From Thermasporomyces sp036564245 (GTDB lineage: Bacteria > Actinomycetota > Actinomycetes > Propionibacteriales > Actinopolymorphaceae), in assembly GCA_036564245.1 (NCBI GenBank), contig DATCKU010000054.1, positions 124,001 through 188,000 on the forward strand: a stretch of DNA of 64,000 bases. The letters are read 5' to 3'. Every line of letters starts with the position of its first letter. Positions within the stretch are counted from its first letter, which is position 1. A program made the position numbers and the translations under genes. Positions 8,935 through 17,709 of the stretch are shown here, piece after piece. The notes under the pieces were generated by a model, which was given only the letters and a program-made list of their open reading frames with translations, was not told the DNA's origin and made no database searches.

Positions 8935-9254
8935 CGGTATGTCCCCTTTGGTGTGGAGCAGCCGGGCCTGCGTACGCCTCAACGCTCCCCTCTCACCCAG
9001 GGGCAGAGTCAACGACCGATGGTCCCCAACGGACGATGCGCAGGTCGTGGCGTGGCATCCCCGCCCATGCCGACCGCTGGAAGCTGCGTACAGCCGATGG
9101 GCGGTCGAGGAGAGCACGTTCGACGCGCTGACCAGTAGAAGCCGGGGCGACGAGGAGAAGCAGGCGACGTGGGACGGTCAACGCCGAGGCACTCGCCTCA
9201 CTGTCCGCGCCGAAGGCCCACGTTACGTGGTCATTCTCGGGCGGGGCCTACTCC
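8935..9254. other. Intergenic region with a core repeat
   Basis: About 320 bp between the start of the GyrI-like gene and the stop of the sugar permease gene. It holds the presumed promoter of the GyrI-like/MerR pair and, near 9224-9235, one copy of the AATGACCAYGTG core. I see no gene in it. Confidence 0.5.
9224..9235 (-). repeat. Short core repeat (AATGACCACGTA) after the permease gene
   Basis: On the minus strand the core lies about 20 nt past the permease stop, in the same direction as the gene. It continues into a small palindrome, CCACGTAACGTGG. Confidence 0.65.
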
Positions 9255-10145
9255 CTACTGCTTCAGGGCGCCGGCTGCAAGGTCGGACAGGAACTGCCGG
9301 GCTCCGATGAAGAACACGACGAGCAGTGGGATGACCGCGAGGAACGCGCCGGCCATCACCATGCTGTAGTCCGTCTGGTAGAGCCCGAACAGCTGCGACA
9401 GCGCCACCTGCAAGGTGATGCGGTCAGGGTTGATCAGAACGATCAGCGGCCAGAAGTAGTCGTTCCAGGCGTTGATGAACGTGAAGATGCCGAGGAACGC
9501 AAGAGCCGGCCGCAGCAGGGGCACCGCGACGTTCCAGTACTGCCGGAAGAAGCCGCACCCGTCGATACGCGACGCGTCCAGCAGATCCGACGGAATGGCG
9601 CCCTGGGCGTACTGCCGGAGCAGGAAGATGCCGAACGCGTTGACTGCGCCTGGCACGATGAGCGCCTGCAGCGTCCCGACCCAGCCGAGCTGCGCCATGA
9701 TGACGAACGACGGCACGGTCGACAGCTGCGACGGAATCATGAACGTCGCGAGCAGGATGATGAAGAGCACGTTCTTCCCGGGGAACTCGAACTTCGCGAA
9801 CGCGAACGCCGCGATCGAGTCGAAGAACAGCACCAGCACCGTCGTGCACACCGCGACGATCAGGGTGTTCAACGTGGAGCCCCAGATGTCGATGCTGGCG
9901 AGCAGGTTCCGGATGTTCTCCAGCAGCCGGTCACCGGGGAGGATCTCCGGCGGGAACTGGAAGATGTCACCCGTCGTCCGGCTGGCCATCACGAACATCC
10001 AGTAGAACGGGAAGATCGAGATGAGCACGCCGATGAGCAGGAGTACGTGCGTAATGAACGACTTGATGCGTTGAACTGCCTGCGGAGAGAGTCCGCTGGA
10101 ACGGTCGACGTGCGCCGGGCTGGACGTCACATGCTGGGTGGTCAT
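9255..10145 (-). CDS. Carbohydrate ABC transporter permease, MalG type
   Basis: The 296-residue protein has six predicted transmembrane helices, starting with FITHVLLLIGVLISIFPFYWM. The cytoplasmic EAA loop reads LLDASRIDGCGFFRQYWNVAVPLLRP (about residues 197-222) and docks the ATPase. It forms the inner-membrane channel of a CUT1-type sugar importer with the upstream MalF-type permease. Its start overlaps that gene's stop by 4 bp. No ATPase gene is present, as is common where a shared MsiK-like ATPase serves many importers. The substrate cannot be deduced. Confidence 0.92.
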   Translation of the reverse strand: MTTQHVTSSPAHVDRSSGLSPQAVQRIKSFITHVLLLIGVLISIFPFYWMFVMASRTTGDIFQFPPEILPGDRLLENIRNLLASIDIWGSTLNTLIVAVCTTVLVLFFDSIAAFAFAKFEFPGKNVLFIILLATFMIPSQLSTVPSFVIMAQLGWVGTLQALIVPGAVNAFGIFLLRQYAQGAIPSDLLDASRIDGCGFFRQYWNVAVPLLRPALAFLGIFTFINAWNDYFWPLIVLINPDRITLQVALSQLFGLYQTDYSMVMAGAFLAVIPLLVVFFIGARQFLSDLAAGALKQ

Positions 10146-11107
10146 GCCCGCACTCCTCTCCGCAGCCCGCGGGTCTCGCTGCCCATGACGAGTCTCCAGT
10201 TGATGAACGAGAAGACGATCATGATGACGAACAATGCCCAGCCGATCGCGGCGCCATAGCCGAACTGGTTGAGCGAGAACGCCTGCTGGTAGAGGTAGAG
10301 CACCATCGTCTGACCTTCATTTCCAGGTCCGCCGGAGTTGCCGAGCAGCACCTGTGGCTCGGTGAAGAGCTGCATGCCGCCGATCGTGGACGTGATGACC
10401 GTGAAGAGGATGATCGGGCGCAGCATGGGAATCGTGATCCGGAAGAACACCTGCACCCAGCTCGCGCCGTCGACCCGCGCGGCCTCGTACAACTCCGTGG
10501 GAATCGCCTGCAGACCGGCGAGATAGATGAGGGCGTTGTACCCCATCCACCGCCAGATCACCATGGCCGCAATGGCAACCTTGATTCCCCACGGCGTCGT
10601 GAGCCATTCGACCGTGCCGAGGCCGACGGTTTGCAGGAGCCAGTTGATGAGCCCGAACTGGTTGGAGAATATCGAGCCGAAGATGATGGCGACCGCGACG
10701 ATCGACGTGACGTTCGGAACGAAGTACGCGATGCGGTAGGCGCTCTTGCCTCGGATCTGCTGGTTCAGCATGAAGGCCAGCACGAGCGCGATGGCGAGCA
10801 TCGGGATCGTGGAGATGATCCAGATCTCGAAGGTGTTGAGAATCGACTTCCAGAAGATCGGGTCGCTCAGCATGAAGGTGTACTGCGCGAACCCGACGAA
10901 CCGCATCTCCCCGATGCCGTCCCAGTTGTGGAACGACAGGTAGATGGAGAAGAGGATCGGGAAGACGCCGAAGATGGCGAAGAGAATGTAGAACGGCGAG
11001 ATCGCGAGATAGAGCGACAGGTATTCCTTGCGCTTGCGACCCGCCGCGGCGTGAACGGCCGCACCTGGGCGCGCGGCTGGTGGTGCGGCAACAGGTGTCA
11101 TGGTCAT
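10142..11107 (-). CDS. Carbohydrate ABC transporter permease, MalF type
   Basis: The 321-residue protein has six or seven transmembrane helices, the first near residues 32-55 (LYLAISPFYILFAIFGVFPILF). The EAA loop is ELYEAARVDGASWVQVFFRITIPMLRPI (about residues 206-233). An Ala/Pro-rich cytosolic tail precedes the first helix. It pairs with the MalG-type permease and lies 16 bp downstream of the binding-protein gene, giving the usual order binding protein, MalF, MalG on one leftward transcript. Confidence 0.92.
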   Translation of the reverse strand: MTMTPVAAPPAARPGAAVHAAAGRKRKEYLSLYLAISPFYILFAIFGVFPILFSIYLSFHNWDGIGEMRFVGFAQYTFMLSDPIFWKSILNTFEIWIISTIPMLAIALVLAFMLNQQIRGKSAYRIAYFVPNVTSIVAVAIIFGSIFSNQFGLINWLLQTVGLGTVEWLTTPWGIKVAIAAMVIWRWMGYNALIYLAGLQAIPTELYEAARVDGASWVQVFFRITIPMLRPIILFTVITSTIGGMQLFTEPQVLLGNSGGPGNEGQTMVLYLYQQAFSLNQFGYGAAIGWALFVIMIVFSFINWRLVMGSETRGLRRGVRA

Positions 11108-11123
11108 GTCAGATCAAGCCCTC

Positions 11124-12398
11124 TCAGATCAACCCCAGGTGAGACAGTTGTCGGTCGACTTCGCGCAGCGCGTCTTCCCACGCCCGGTCAGGGTCCTTGC
11201 CGAGACTCCAGACGTTGGCGAGCTCGTCGGAGAACGCGGCTCCGACGACGTTGTCGTACGGGCTGAGGTAGACGGGCTTGACCTGTTTGGCGGAGGTCGC
11301 AAAGACCTCGTTGATGATCTGGCCGCCGAAGAACTCCTCCTTCTTCTGCGCCCGGGGATCCTCCAGCGCGGCTGCAGCGGCCGGGTAGAGCTGCATCTCG
11401 TTCAGGCCGTAGACGAGTTGGTTCTCCGGTGACTGGATCCAGGTGATGACCTTGTACGCCTTCTCGGGGTCGCGGCAGTACTTCGTGATCCCGAGGAACG
11501 ACCCGCCGCTGTTCCCCGCACCTCCCGGCGCCCGACAGACCCGCCACTTGCCACTGGTGTCGGCCGCGGCCTCCTCGAGCACCTGCGCCATCCAGACGGC
11601 ACCGACGAACGACGCGATGGTGCCCCTCGTCATGCCCGCGCCCCAGTCCGGCGTCCAGTCCAGGGCGTTGGCAGCGATCTTGCGTTGGTGCGCTTCGACT
11701 GCGAGCTCCCACGGTCTCCTGATCTGCGGACCGTCGCCGATGAAGTTGTCTTCCTCGTCCAGGTAACGCGTGGCCTGCTGGGCAACGGCCTGGCCGTAGA
11801 CCATGCCGATGTTCGGGATCATCTTGACGCCGGGCAGGGCCTCGACGAGTGCCGAACCGGCCTCGAGGTATGCCTCCCAGGTGTCGAGCGCGGCAGCCAC
11901 CTCGTCAGGCTCGGTCGGCAGGCCCGCCTGCTCGAAGATGTCGGGCCGGTAGTAGAGGGCGGTCGGGCCGGTGTCCATCGGGAAGCCGATCATCTTCCCC
12001 TCGGGCGTCACGCCCCGCTGCCACTTCCAGTCCAGGTAGAGCGGCTCGAGCTCCTTCGCCCCCAGCTCGTACAAGTCGATGAACTGGTCGGCGTCGGGGA
12101 AGTAGGTGGCGATGTCCTCGTTGAGCCCCGCGATGTCGGGCACGTACGCTTTCCCCGCCAGGCTGGTCAGGAGCTTCTGCTTGTAGTCTCCACCGATCTT
12201 CTGCGGAACGAGATCAATCCCGATCTCGTCCTTCACCTTGCCGAGCAGCGTGTCGCTGATCGACCTGTTCCAGTACCACAGGCTGATGGTGCCTTCGGGT
12301 GTGAGATAACCACCGCGACCGCATCCGGAGGTGCCGAGGAGTGCGGTGCCGAGGAGTCCGGAGGCCGCCGCAAGGAAGCTGCGCCGGCTGTGCGTCAT
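11124..12398 (-). CDS. Extracellular sugar-binding lipoprotein of the ABC importer (family 1)
   Basis: The 424-residue protein has an N-terminal twin-arginine lipoprotein signal, RRSFLAAASGLLGTALLGTSGC, with the lipidated Cys at residue 26. The mature part is a family 1 solute-binding fold, with GTISLWYWNRS, FPMDTGPTALYYRPDIFEQAGL, TWEAYLEAGSALVE and YKVITWIQSPENQLVYG. It captures the substrate and delivers it to the two permeases encoded just downstream. As first gene of the unit it should follow the main promoter, and a LacI-type operator lies about 160 bp upstream of its start. The spacing to the permease gene is 16 bp. Confidence 0.92.
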   Translation of the reverse strand: MTHSRRSFLAAASGLLGTALLGTSGCGRGGYLTPEGTISLWYWNRSISDTLLGKVKDEIGIDLVPQKIGGDYKQKLLTSLAGKAYVPDIAGLNEDIATYFPDADQFIDLYELGAKELEPLYLDWKWQRGVTPEGKMIGFPMDTGPTALYYRPDIFEQAGLPTEPDEVAAALDTWEAYLEAGSALVEALPGVKMIPNIGMVYGQAVAQQATRYLDEEDNFIGDGPQIRRPWELAVEAHQRKIAANALDWTPDWGAGMTRGTIASFVGAVWMAQVLEEAAADTSGKWRVCRAPGGAGNSGGSFLGITKYCRDPEKAYKVITWIQSPENQLVYGLNEMQLYPAAAAALEDPRAQKKEEFFGGQIINEVFATSAKQVKPVYLSPYDNVVGAAFSDELANVWSLGKDPDRAWEDALREVDRQLSHLGLI

Positions 12399-12722
12399 GG
12401 TTCACCTCGCTTCGCATGCGCTGGGAGCTGGTGAGTGGGCGTTGGGCTGCGTTAGCCCGGGAGCGATCCCGGACCCCGACGAGGGATGACGCGTACCTGG
12501 GGCTGCCCGCAGCGCTCACCGCGGGGTTCCACATCGGTGGTCCAGGTCATGGGCCATCGAAGCGTTTCCGCAGCGTAAGACCGAGAGTCAGTCGCGGGGA
12601 AGAATGCTTGCCACTTCTGGACTCGGGCGGCGGCCGAGAGCCCTCGTGCGGCCCACCTGGAGGTTCGAGTGGGCGTCGAGCAGATGGCTAGGGGCGGGCT
12701 GGAGAACGCCCGTCACGCGTGG
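12399..12722. other. Intergenic region upstream of the sugar importer
   Basis: About 320 bp between the importer start and the EcsC gene stop. It holds the importer promoter region with a LacI-type operator at 12558-12570 and, at its right end, a core repeat overlapping the EcsC stop codon. No gene is seen. Confidence 0.5.
12558..12570. promoter_or_regulatory. LacI-family-type operator upstream of the sugar ABC operon
   Basis: CGAAGCGTTTCCG reads CGGAAACGCTTCG on the importer strand. It is a near-palindrome around a central CG, as bound by LacI/GalR regulators of sugar uptake. It lies about 160 bp upstream of the binding-protein start. No LacI gene is in the window, so the regulator would be encoded elsewhere. 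Confidence 0.5.
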
Positions 12723-12727
12723 TCATT
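12716..12727 (-). repeat. Core repeat (AATGACCACGCG) containing the EcsC gene stop codon
   Basis: Read leftward, the TGA inside AATGACCACGCG is the actual stop codon of the EcsC-family gene (12723-12725). Confidence 0.65.
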
Positions 12728-13406
12728 CCGGCTTCCGGCGGGGCGGGAGTTCACGCTGCGCGTACCGACCGATGCGATACGTCGCGACGCCGTCCACGAC
12801 TGCCCCGACGCCGCCTCCAAGGAGCGGGATCCGCCGGCTGACCGCGAGGCCGAGCCGCTTGCCGCCCACCTGTGTCGTGAGGATCGTCGCCAGCTCCGCC
12901 GCGAGCTGGTTGTCGAGCTCCGGGTCGTGCACGGGCGCCGTGGCGAGACCGAGCGGGCTCGTGGGCAGCACCTTCTTGCGCAGCAGCTTGTCCGACGCCT
13001 CCTCACCGAGCATGCAGGCGACGATGGCCGTTCGCACCCGCGGATCGGAGAGGTCGTACCCACGCACATGAGCGATCGCCGCGACCATCCGCGCCTGCAG
13101 GATGGCGAGCCCGGTCACGTTCGCCGGCAGCGTCAGGGCCATCGCAGCGAATCCGCCCAGGCTCGTGAGGAAGCCCTGACCGCCGGCCAGGCGTACGTGC
13201 TGCTCGATGATCCCGTCGACGGCCTTCACACCGTCCCCACCACACCGGTCGAGATGACGCTGTGCGACGGTCGCTGCCCCTGGAAAGCCGGTGCGGCCGT
13301 CGATCGCGGCGTCGAGGATCGTACGGAAGAATCCGGCAGCAGCCTTCGGTGTCATCTGGCGTGCCACCGGCCCGAGCCGACGCACCACCATCTTGCCCAT
13401 GCTCAT
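12723..13406 (-). CDS. EcsC-family protein
   Basis: About 227 residues from ATG 13406, with an upstream in-frame GTG at 13433 as an alternative start. The protein is alpha-helical, with Gly-rich and hydrophobic stretches such as GGFAAMALTLPANVTGLAILQARMVAAIAHVRGYDLSDPRVR, then IVACMLGEEASDKLL and IPLLGGGVGAVVDGVATYRIGRYAQ. These match the EcsC domain, a membrane-associated family of unknown biochemical role named after a gene of the Bacillus Ecs transporter locus. The second half holds two likely membrane-dipping segments. It is transcribed leftward, away from aat. The stop codon is part of a core repeat. Confidence 0.8.
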   Translation of the reverse strand: MSMGKMVVRRLGPVARQMTPKAAAGFFRTILDAAIDGRTGFPGAATVAQRHLDRCGGDGVKAVDGIIEQHVRLAGGQGFLTSLGGFAAMALTLPANVTGLAILQARMVAAIAHVRGYDLSDPRVRTAIVACMLGEEASDKLLRKKVLPTSPLGLATAPVHDPELDNQLAAELATILTTQVGGKRLGLAVSRRIPLLGGGVGAVVDGVATYRIGRYAQRELPPRRKPE

Positions 13407-13659
13407 GCGTTCACCGCCGATCCGTCTCGGCACATACCTGCCCGGCTCGCGTCAGCTCCCGGCTCGTGTCAGGTACGACCTCTGCACCTGGATTTGTCTC
13501 GGAACTCTACGTCGTCTTCGCAGCGAGCGCCCGACCCTGAGACGCCTCAGCTCGGTACAGGCATGGAGTCAGGCGTCGGTCCACGCATAGCCGGACCACT
13601 GACTCACCGCCGACCGGCGGTTGGCGAGGGTTGGCGAATCCGTTGGCAAAAATGGTGCC

Positions 13660-14352
13660 GTGCCGATCGAGCCGCCTCCAACACGCTGGGACTTCCCGAC
13701 GCCGGACAACCTCGCTGGCGGTGACCTCGTGGGTCAGGGCGCGGATCTCGAGCCGGGCACCATCCTCGCCGCGTATCGTCACGGGATCTTCCCGATGCCG
13801 GTCCAGCACTCGGGCCCGATGGCGTGGTGGTCGCCGGAGCGCCGTGGGATCCTGCCGCTCGCTCGCCTCGTGGTCTCGCGGTCGTTGCGGCGCTCGTGCC
13901 GCAACTTCGAGATCCGGGTCAACACGGCGTTCGACCAGGTCATCGAGGCGTGCGCCGATCCCCGGCGGCCTGGCGGATGGATCACGCGGGAGATCATCGA
14001 GGCATACGAACGACTGCACGAGCTCGGCTGGGCGCACTCGGTCGAGGCGTGGACGCCCGACGGCAAGCTGGCGGGCGGGCTGTACGGAGTCGCGATCGGC
14101 GGCTTCTTCGGCGGCGAGTCGATGTTCCACCGGGAGCGGGACGCGTCGAAGGTGGCCCTGGTCGCCCTGGTCAACATGCTCCGCGAGGCGGGCGATGCGG
14201 ATCAGCGCCTGCTCGACCTGCAGTGGTGTACGCCGCACCTGGCCTCGCTCGGCGCGATCGAGATCCCCCGTGCGGAGTACTTCGACCTGCTGAAGAAGGC
14301 GCTGTCCCTCCCCCTGCCGCCCGCCTTCGGCGGCCCGCTCCCTCCACAATGA
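13660..14352 (+). CDS. aat: Leucyl/phenylalanyl-tRNA--protein transferase
   Basis: About 230 residues. It transfers Leu or Phe from aminoacyl-tRNA to N-terminal Arg/Lys of proteins, marking them for ClpS/ClpAP (N-end rule). Family motifs are visible: AAYRHGIFPMPV, MAWWSPERRGILPL, WITREIIEAYERLHELGWAHSVEAW, LAGGLYGVAIGGFFGGESMFHRERDASKVALVAL and LLDLQWCTPHLASLGAIEIPRAEYFDLL. GTG 13660 is the likely start, since upstream in-frame codons give a non-conserved extension; there is no obvious ribosome site, so translation may be leaderless. The TGA stop is part of a core repeat. Confidence 0.95.
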   Translation: MPIEPPPTRWDFPTPDNLAGGDLVGQGADLEPGTILAAYRHGIFPMPVQHSGPMAWWSPERRGILPLARLVVSRSLRRSCRNFEIRVNTAFDQVIEACADPRRPGGWITREIIEAYERLHELGWAHSVEAWTPDGKLAGGLYGVAIGGFFGGESMFHRERDASKVALVALVNMLREAGDADQRLLDLQWCTPHLASLGAIEIPRAEYFDLLKKALSLPLPPAFGGPLPPQ

Positions 14353-14359
14353 CCACGCG
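14348..14359 (+). repeat. Core repeat (AATGACCACGCG) containing the aat stop codon
   Basis: The TGA at 14350-14352 ends the Aat frame and is also the TGA of the repeat core, as at the EcsC and OmdA-like genes. Confidence 0.65.
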
Positions 14360-14507
14360 TGGCGGGTGCGCGGCAGCCGTAGGAGGCGCCGGTGCCCGTC
14401 GAGGGTACGTGGTGGCCAGCGAGGCGCCGCCCGCTCTCGACTCGCCAGGTGCCCGGCAGGCCCCGAACATCTGCCGCCGCCGATCGCGGGCGGTACTCCG
14501 ATCGATC

Positions 14508-14765
14508 TCAGTCCGAATCGACCCGCTCGGCGAGCAGGGCGATCAACGAAGGCACGGCGTCGGCGGGCAAACGGAACGAACTGATACAGATTCCCTTGTC
14601 CCACACCGAGAGCACGACCTGCCCGCCCGGCTCGCCGTATCCGGACCAGCGGACTCGGAGCGTGCGTCGGCGGCCTCGTGCGTCGACGAACTCCTCGCCG
14701 GCGGAGAACGCCACAACCTCATCCGGTGAGGAGCTGGCACGCCGCGGCGCGGTGACGTCCGACAT
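14508..14765 (-). CDS. Small conserved actinobacterial protein of unknown function
   Basis: An 85-residue protein without signal or membrane segment. The pattern is a beta-rich middle (RTLRVRWSGYGEPGGQVVLSVWDKGICISSFRLPA) followed by a short helix (DAVPSLIALLAERVDSD). Similar short proteins with a VVLS-W...FRLP core occur in many actinobacteria, to my knowledge without assigned function. It is convergent with aat and divergent from the glycosylase gene. No motif suggests catalysis. Confidence 0.65.
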   Translation of the reverse strand: MSDVTAPRRASSSPDEVVAFSAGEEFVDARGRRRTLRVRWSGYGEPGGQVVLSVWDKGICISSFRLPADAVPSLIALLAERVDSD

Positions 14766-15068
14766 GCATTCGACGATGCCCCAGGTCCCCGCCGCGAACT
14801 GGGCGGTTTGCGGTGATCCGACCTGATCTGACCAGGGATTGAGCTGACCTGTGCGGCCTGGACCCGGGGCGAATGCGGGATCCGGACTCCCCCGCGGTCA
14901 GGTCCCCCATCGATGCCCCCCACGTTCCCGACGCTGGGTGAGCGACAGCCGCAAGACGTATCGACACCCAGCGAGGCGGGAGCCCACCCAGTGACGAGGA
15001 GGTCGCGGGAGACGTCGGTGACCACTCGGTACGACGGCAGGGGTTGCGCGTCGCGGGATGATGGGCAC

Positions 15069-15953
15069 ATGCCTGAGCTGCCAGAGGTGGAGGCGCTCGC
15101 CGGATTTCTGCGCGAGGAAGCCGTGGGACGCACGGTCAGTCGGGTCGATGTCGTGGCGATCAGCGCGCTCAAGACGTTCCAGCCGCCCATCGACGCTCTC
15201 GTCGGCCGGACGATCCGCGGGGTCGACCGGCACGGCAAGTTCCTGGACCTGACGGTCACCGGTGCCGACACCGACGACCTGCATCTCGTCATCCACCTCG
15301 CGCGAGCGGGCTGGCTGCGTTGGAACACGTCGCTGCCGCAGAAACCCCCGAGGATGGGTGGCCGGAACAACACGTTGGCGGTACGCGTGCACCTGGGGGA
15401 CGGTGTGGGCTTCGACCTCACCGAGGCAGGGACGCAGAAACGCCTGGCGTGCTACGTGGTGGCGAACCCGCAGGAGGTTCCCGGTGTCGCCCGCCTCGGG
15501 CCAGACCCGCTCGGTGACGACTTCACACGGGAACGCCTCCGCGAGATCCTGAAGGGCGCCGGACGCTCGCAGCTTAAGGGCGTACTCACCGACCAAGGCA
15601 AGATCGCCGGCATCGGCAATGCCTACTCCGACGAGATCCTGCATGCCGCGCGCTTTTCGCCCTTCAAGCCGGCAGGCAGCCTGAGCGAGGCCGAGAGCTC
15701 CACGCTGTACGACGCGATTCGGTCCGTGCTGAGCGACGCGGCCGAGCGGTCCCGAGGCCTCGCGGCGAAGGAGTTGAAGTCGGAGAAGAAGACCAACCTC
15801 GCCGTGCACGGGCGTACGGGCCTGCCGTGCCCGGTGTGCGGAGACACCGTGCGCGAGGTGTCGTTCGCCGACTCGAGCCTGCAGTACTGCCCCACCTGCC
15901 AGACCGGGGGCAAGCCCTTGGCCGACCGTCGGTTGTCCCGCCTGCTCAAGTAG
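15069..15953 (+). CDS. Fpg/Nei-family DNA glycosylase/AP lyase
   Basis: The 294-residue protein starts MPELPEVEAL at ATG 15069, so Pro2 is the Schiff-base nucleophile and Glu3 the catalytic acid. The beta-hairpin Lys of DRHGKFL (residue about 57) and a helix-two-turn-helix region (GRSQLKGVLTDQGKIAGIGNAYSDEILHAARFSP) are present. A C-terminal zinc finger of the CPVC...CPTC type (about residues 256-277) binds DNA. It removes oxidised bases and nicks the strand in base excision repair. The exact subgroup (Fpg, Nei1 or Nei2) is not settled; the SPFKPAGSLSEAE segment and the Lys-rich linker SEKKTN before the finger resemble the actinobacterial Fpg/Nei-like group. A stretch of frame upstream of 15069 is not conserved. 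Confidence 0.93.
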   Translation: MPELPEVEALAGFLREEAVGRTVSRVDVVAISALKTFQPPIDALVGRTIRGVDRHGKFLDLTVTGADTDDLHLVIHLARAGWLRWNTSLPQKPPRMGGRNNTLAVRVHLGDGVGFDLTEAGTQKRLACYVVANPQEVPGVARLGPDPLGDDFTRERLREILKGAGRSQLKGVLTDQGKIAGIGNAYSDEILHAARFSPFKPAGSLSEAESSTLYDAIRSVLSDAAERSRGLAAKELKSEKKTNLAVHGRTGLPCPVCGDTVREVSFADSSLQYCPTCQTGGKPLADRRLSRLLK

Positions 15954-16125
15954 CGACCGCGAGACGTCTCGCACGTCGCCATACGCTCCGATCGTCACCG
16001 GTCGAGGCTGCGCTCGTTTTCCACACGCCGGCGAATTTCCACAACGTCGGTGACCTGCCACCCACATAGCGTGCGTTCCCGCCTATCGTGACTACAACGG
16101 GCAAGCAGCCGAGAACAGTAGGGCT

Positions 16126-17589
16126 ATGACGGAGCCGAACGAACCACCCACACCGCTTGCCAGGATGCGGTTCTCCTGGCAGCGGGGCACCGGCCGTCCG
16201 ACGCGGATCGAGCCGCGACCGCCAGACGTGCCGCACGTCGACGACAGCACGCCGCCGGCTGATGCGGTGGAGAGCAAGGCAGGGGATCGTGGGCGCGACG
16301 ACACCCTGGTGGCGCGCGGGTGGGTGCCGCCGGTGCCAGCTCGGACTCCCGAGGTCACGCCCGAGGCTGCACCGCCCGCCAGCACCACACCTCGAGCCGC
16401 GCCCGAGGTAGCCGCACCCGAGGTAGGCGCGCCCGAGCTTCCGCCTCCAGCGTCCACCCCCGCCACTCCGTACGCTGTCAGCGCACCGGCGACGCGGCGT
16501 GAGGAGGTCGTCCGGCGTGAAGCCGTAGGCGTCGCCCGCGGCCGGCGCAGGTCGGCGGGGACCAGCCGGACCAGACAGACGTTCGACGTACCGCCACCCG
16601 GCGGCCGATTCTCCGGCGGGCGTGGAGCACATGCCGCCGTTCGCGTCACGTTGGTGCTCTGTTCGTGCCTGGTGGCGACAGGAATCGTCGCCTACTTCGC
16701 GTTCACGTTCGGGCTCGCCACCGCGCGCAGCCAGCAGCCCAGCCTCGACGCCGCCGACATCGCGCGCTACCGGTTGACCGCCTTCCCCGTTGCTCAAGCC
16801 GGTCAGTTCGCCGCCGACTACGCCCGGATCTGTCTCACCCACGACACCGAGCCGGGCGCCAGCGAGGAGCGCGAGGCGCTGCTCGCGAGGTACGTCTCGA
16901 GCGGTGTCGACCCCACGTGCGGATGGAACGGCGAAGGCGGCAGCCAGCAGGTCATCGACGCCACCTGGACCGGCGAGTCGGAGCCCATCGAGGAGTACGG
17001 CGAGAAGGCGCGCATGATGACCGTCCGGGTGCTGACCGACAAGGGAAGCCGCATCGTGACGGTGCCGGTCTACGTCGCCGACCTGCGCACCGGTGACGGC
17101 ATGCGGGTCGTCGGTGACATCGGTGAGGTGCCACAGCCGACGCTTGTCGAGGTGCCGCCCCCCGAGCCACGCGCTGACGTGGACGGAAACCTGACCGACG
17201 GGCTGGTACGCGGCGAGTTCTTCGCACAGTTCTTCACCGCGTGGGGTGACTCCGACGCGCCGGCCCTCCAACGGCTCATGACGCCGGACGCCACGCGTCG
17301 GGTGGCGAACGGGCTCGGCGGATCGCTCACCTCACCGACGATCCGGCAGGCTCGGGTCTTCCTCCCACCGAATGTCGATTCCTCTGCGGGTACGTACGAA
17401 TGGCGGACCGGCCAGCACACCGAGGCCTGGGTGTGGGTGGACTGGCACATGCCGGGCGTGGGAGAGACGGCCGTCGAGACGCGCGCGTACCGGTTGCAGC
17501 TCGTCAAGACGACGGAGGCGAGCAGCCCGAGCCAGGAGTGGGCTGTGCGTGACATCCGTGGCGGCGTTCCCGCTGTGAAGGGTGGCTGA
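16126..17589 (+). CDS. Conjugal-transfer TcpC/VirB8-like protein with long Pro/Ala-rich cytosolic tail
   Basis: The 487-residue protein has a disordered N-terminus (residues 1-165) rich in Pro, Ala and Glu with repeated APE(V/L) units. One transmembrane helix follows (TLVLCSCLVATGIVAYFAFTFGL, about 172-195), then an extracytoplasmic region fitting the TcpC family (NTF2-like repeats, as in VirB8): AQAGQFAADYARICL near 220, then VRGEFFAQFFTAWGDSDAPALQRLM. VirB8-type proteins are structural scaffolds of type IV secretion channels. It is the first gene of the rightward machine and lies 120 bp before the small pilin-like gene. A weak core repeat lies just past its stop. Function is inferred from fold signature and context. 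Confidence 0.75.
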   Translation: MTEPNEPPTPLARMRFSWQRGTGRPTRIEPRPPDVPHVDDSTPPADAVESKAGDRGRDDTLVARGWVPPVPARTPEVTPEAAPPASTTPRAAPEVAAPEVGAPELPPPASTPATPYAVSAPATRREEVVRREAVGVARGRRRSAGTSRTRQTFDVPPPGGRFSGGRGAHAAVRVTLVLCSCLVATGIVAYFAFTFGLATARSQQPSLDAADIARYRLTAFPVAQAGQFAADYARICLTHDTEPGASEEREALLARYVSSGVDPTCGWNGEGGSQQVIDATWTGESEPIEEYGEKARMMTVRVLTDKGSRIVTVPVYVADLRTGDGMRVVGDIGEVPQPTLVEVPPPEPRADVDGNLTDGLVRGEFFAQFFTAWGDSDAPALQRLMTPDATRRVANGLGGSLTSPTIRQARVFLPPNVDSSAGTYEWRTGQHTEAWVWVDWHMPGVGETAVETRAYRLQLVKTTEASSPSQEWAVRDIRGGVPAVKGG

Positions 17590-17600
17590 TCCGTGCCAAC

Positions 17601-17617
17601 ATGATGACCAGGCGTGG
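17601..17617 (+). repeat. Degenerate core repeat after the TcpC-like gene
   Basis: ATGATGACCAGGCGTGG begins 12 nt past the stop codon in the gene's own direction. It resembles the TGACCAYGTG core with a 1-nt change and is the weakest copy listed. Confidence 0.35.
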
Positions 17618-17709
17618 AGGGCGTTGTGGGTATGGCACGAGCTGGGCGCCAGGCCGTCCCCACATGGGCGCCGTTCATGGTTTGCACAAGCGAGGGGAGG
17701 TAGACCGGA

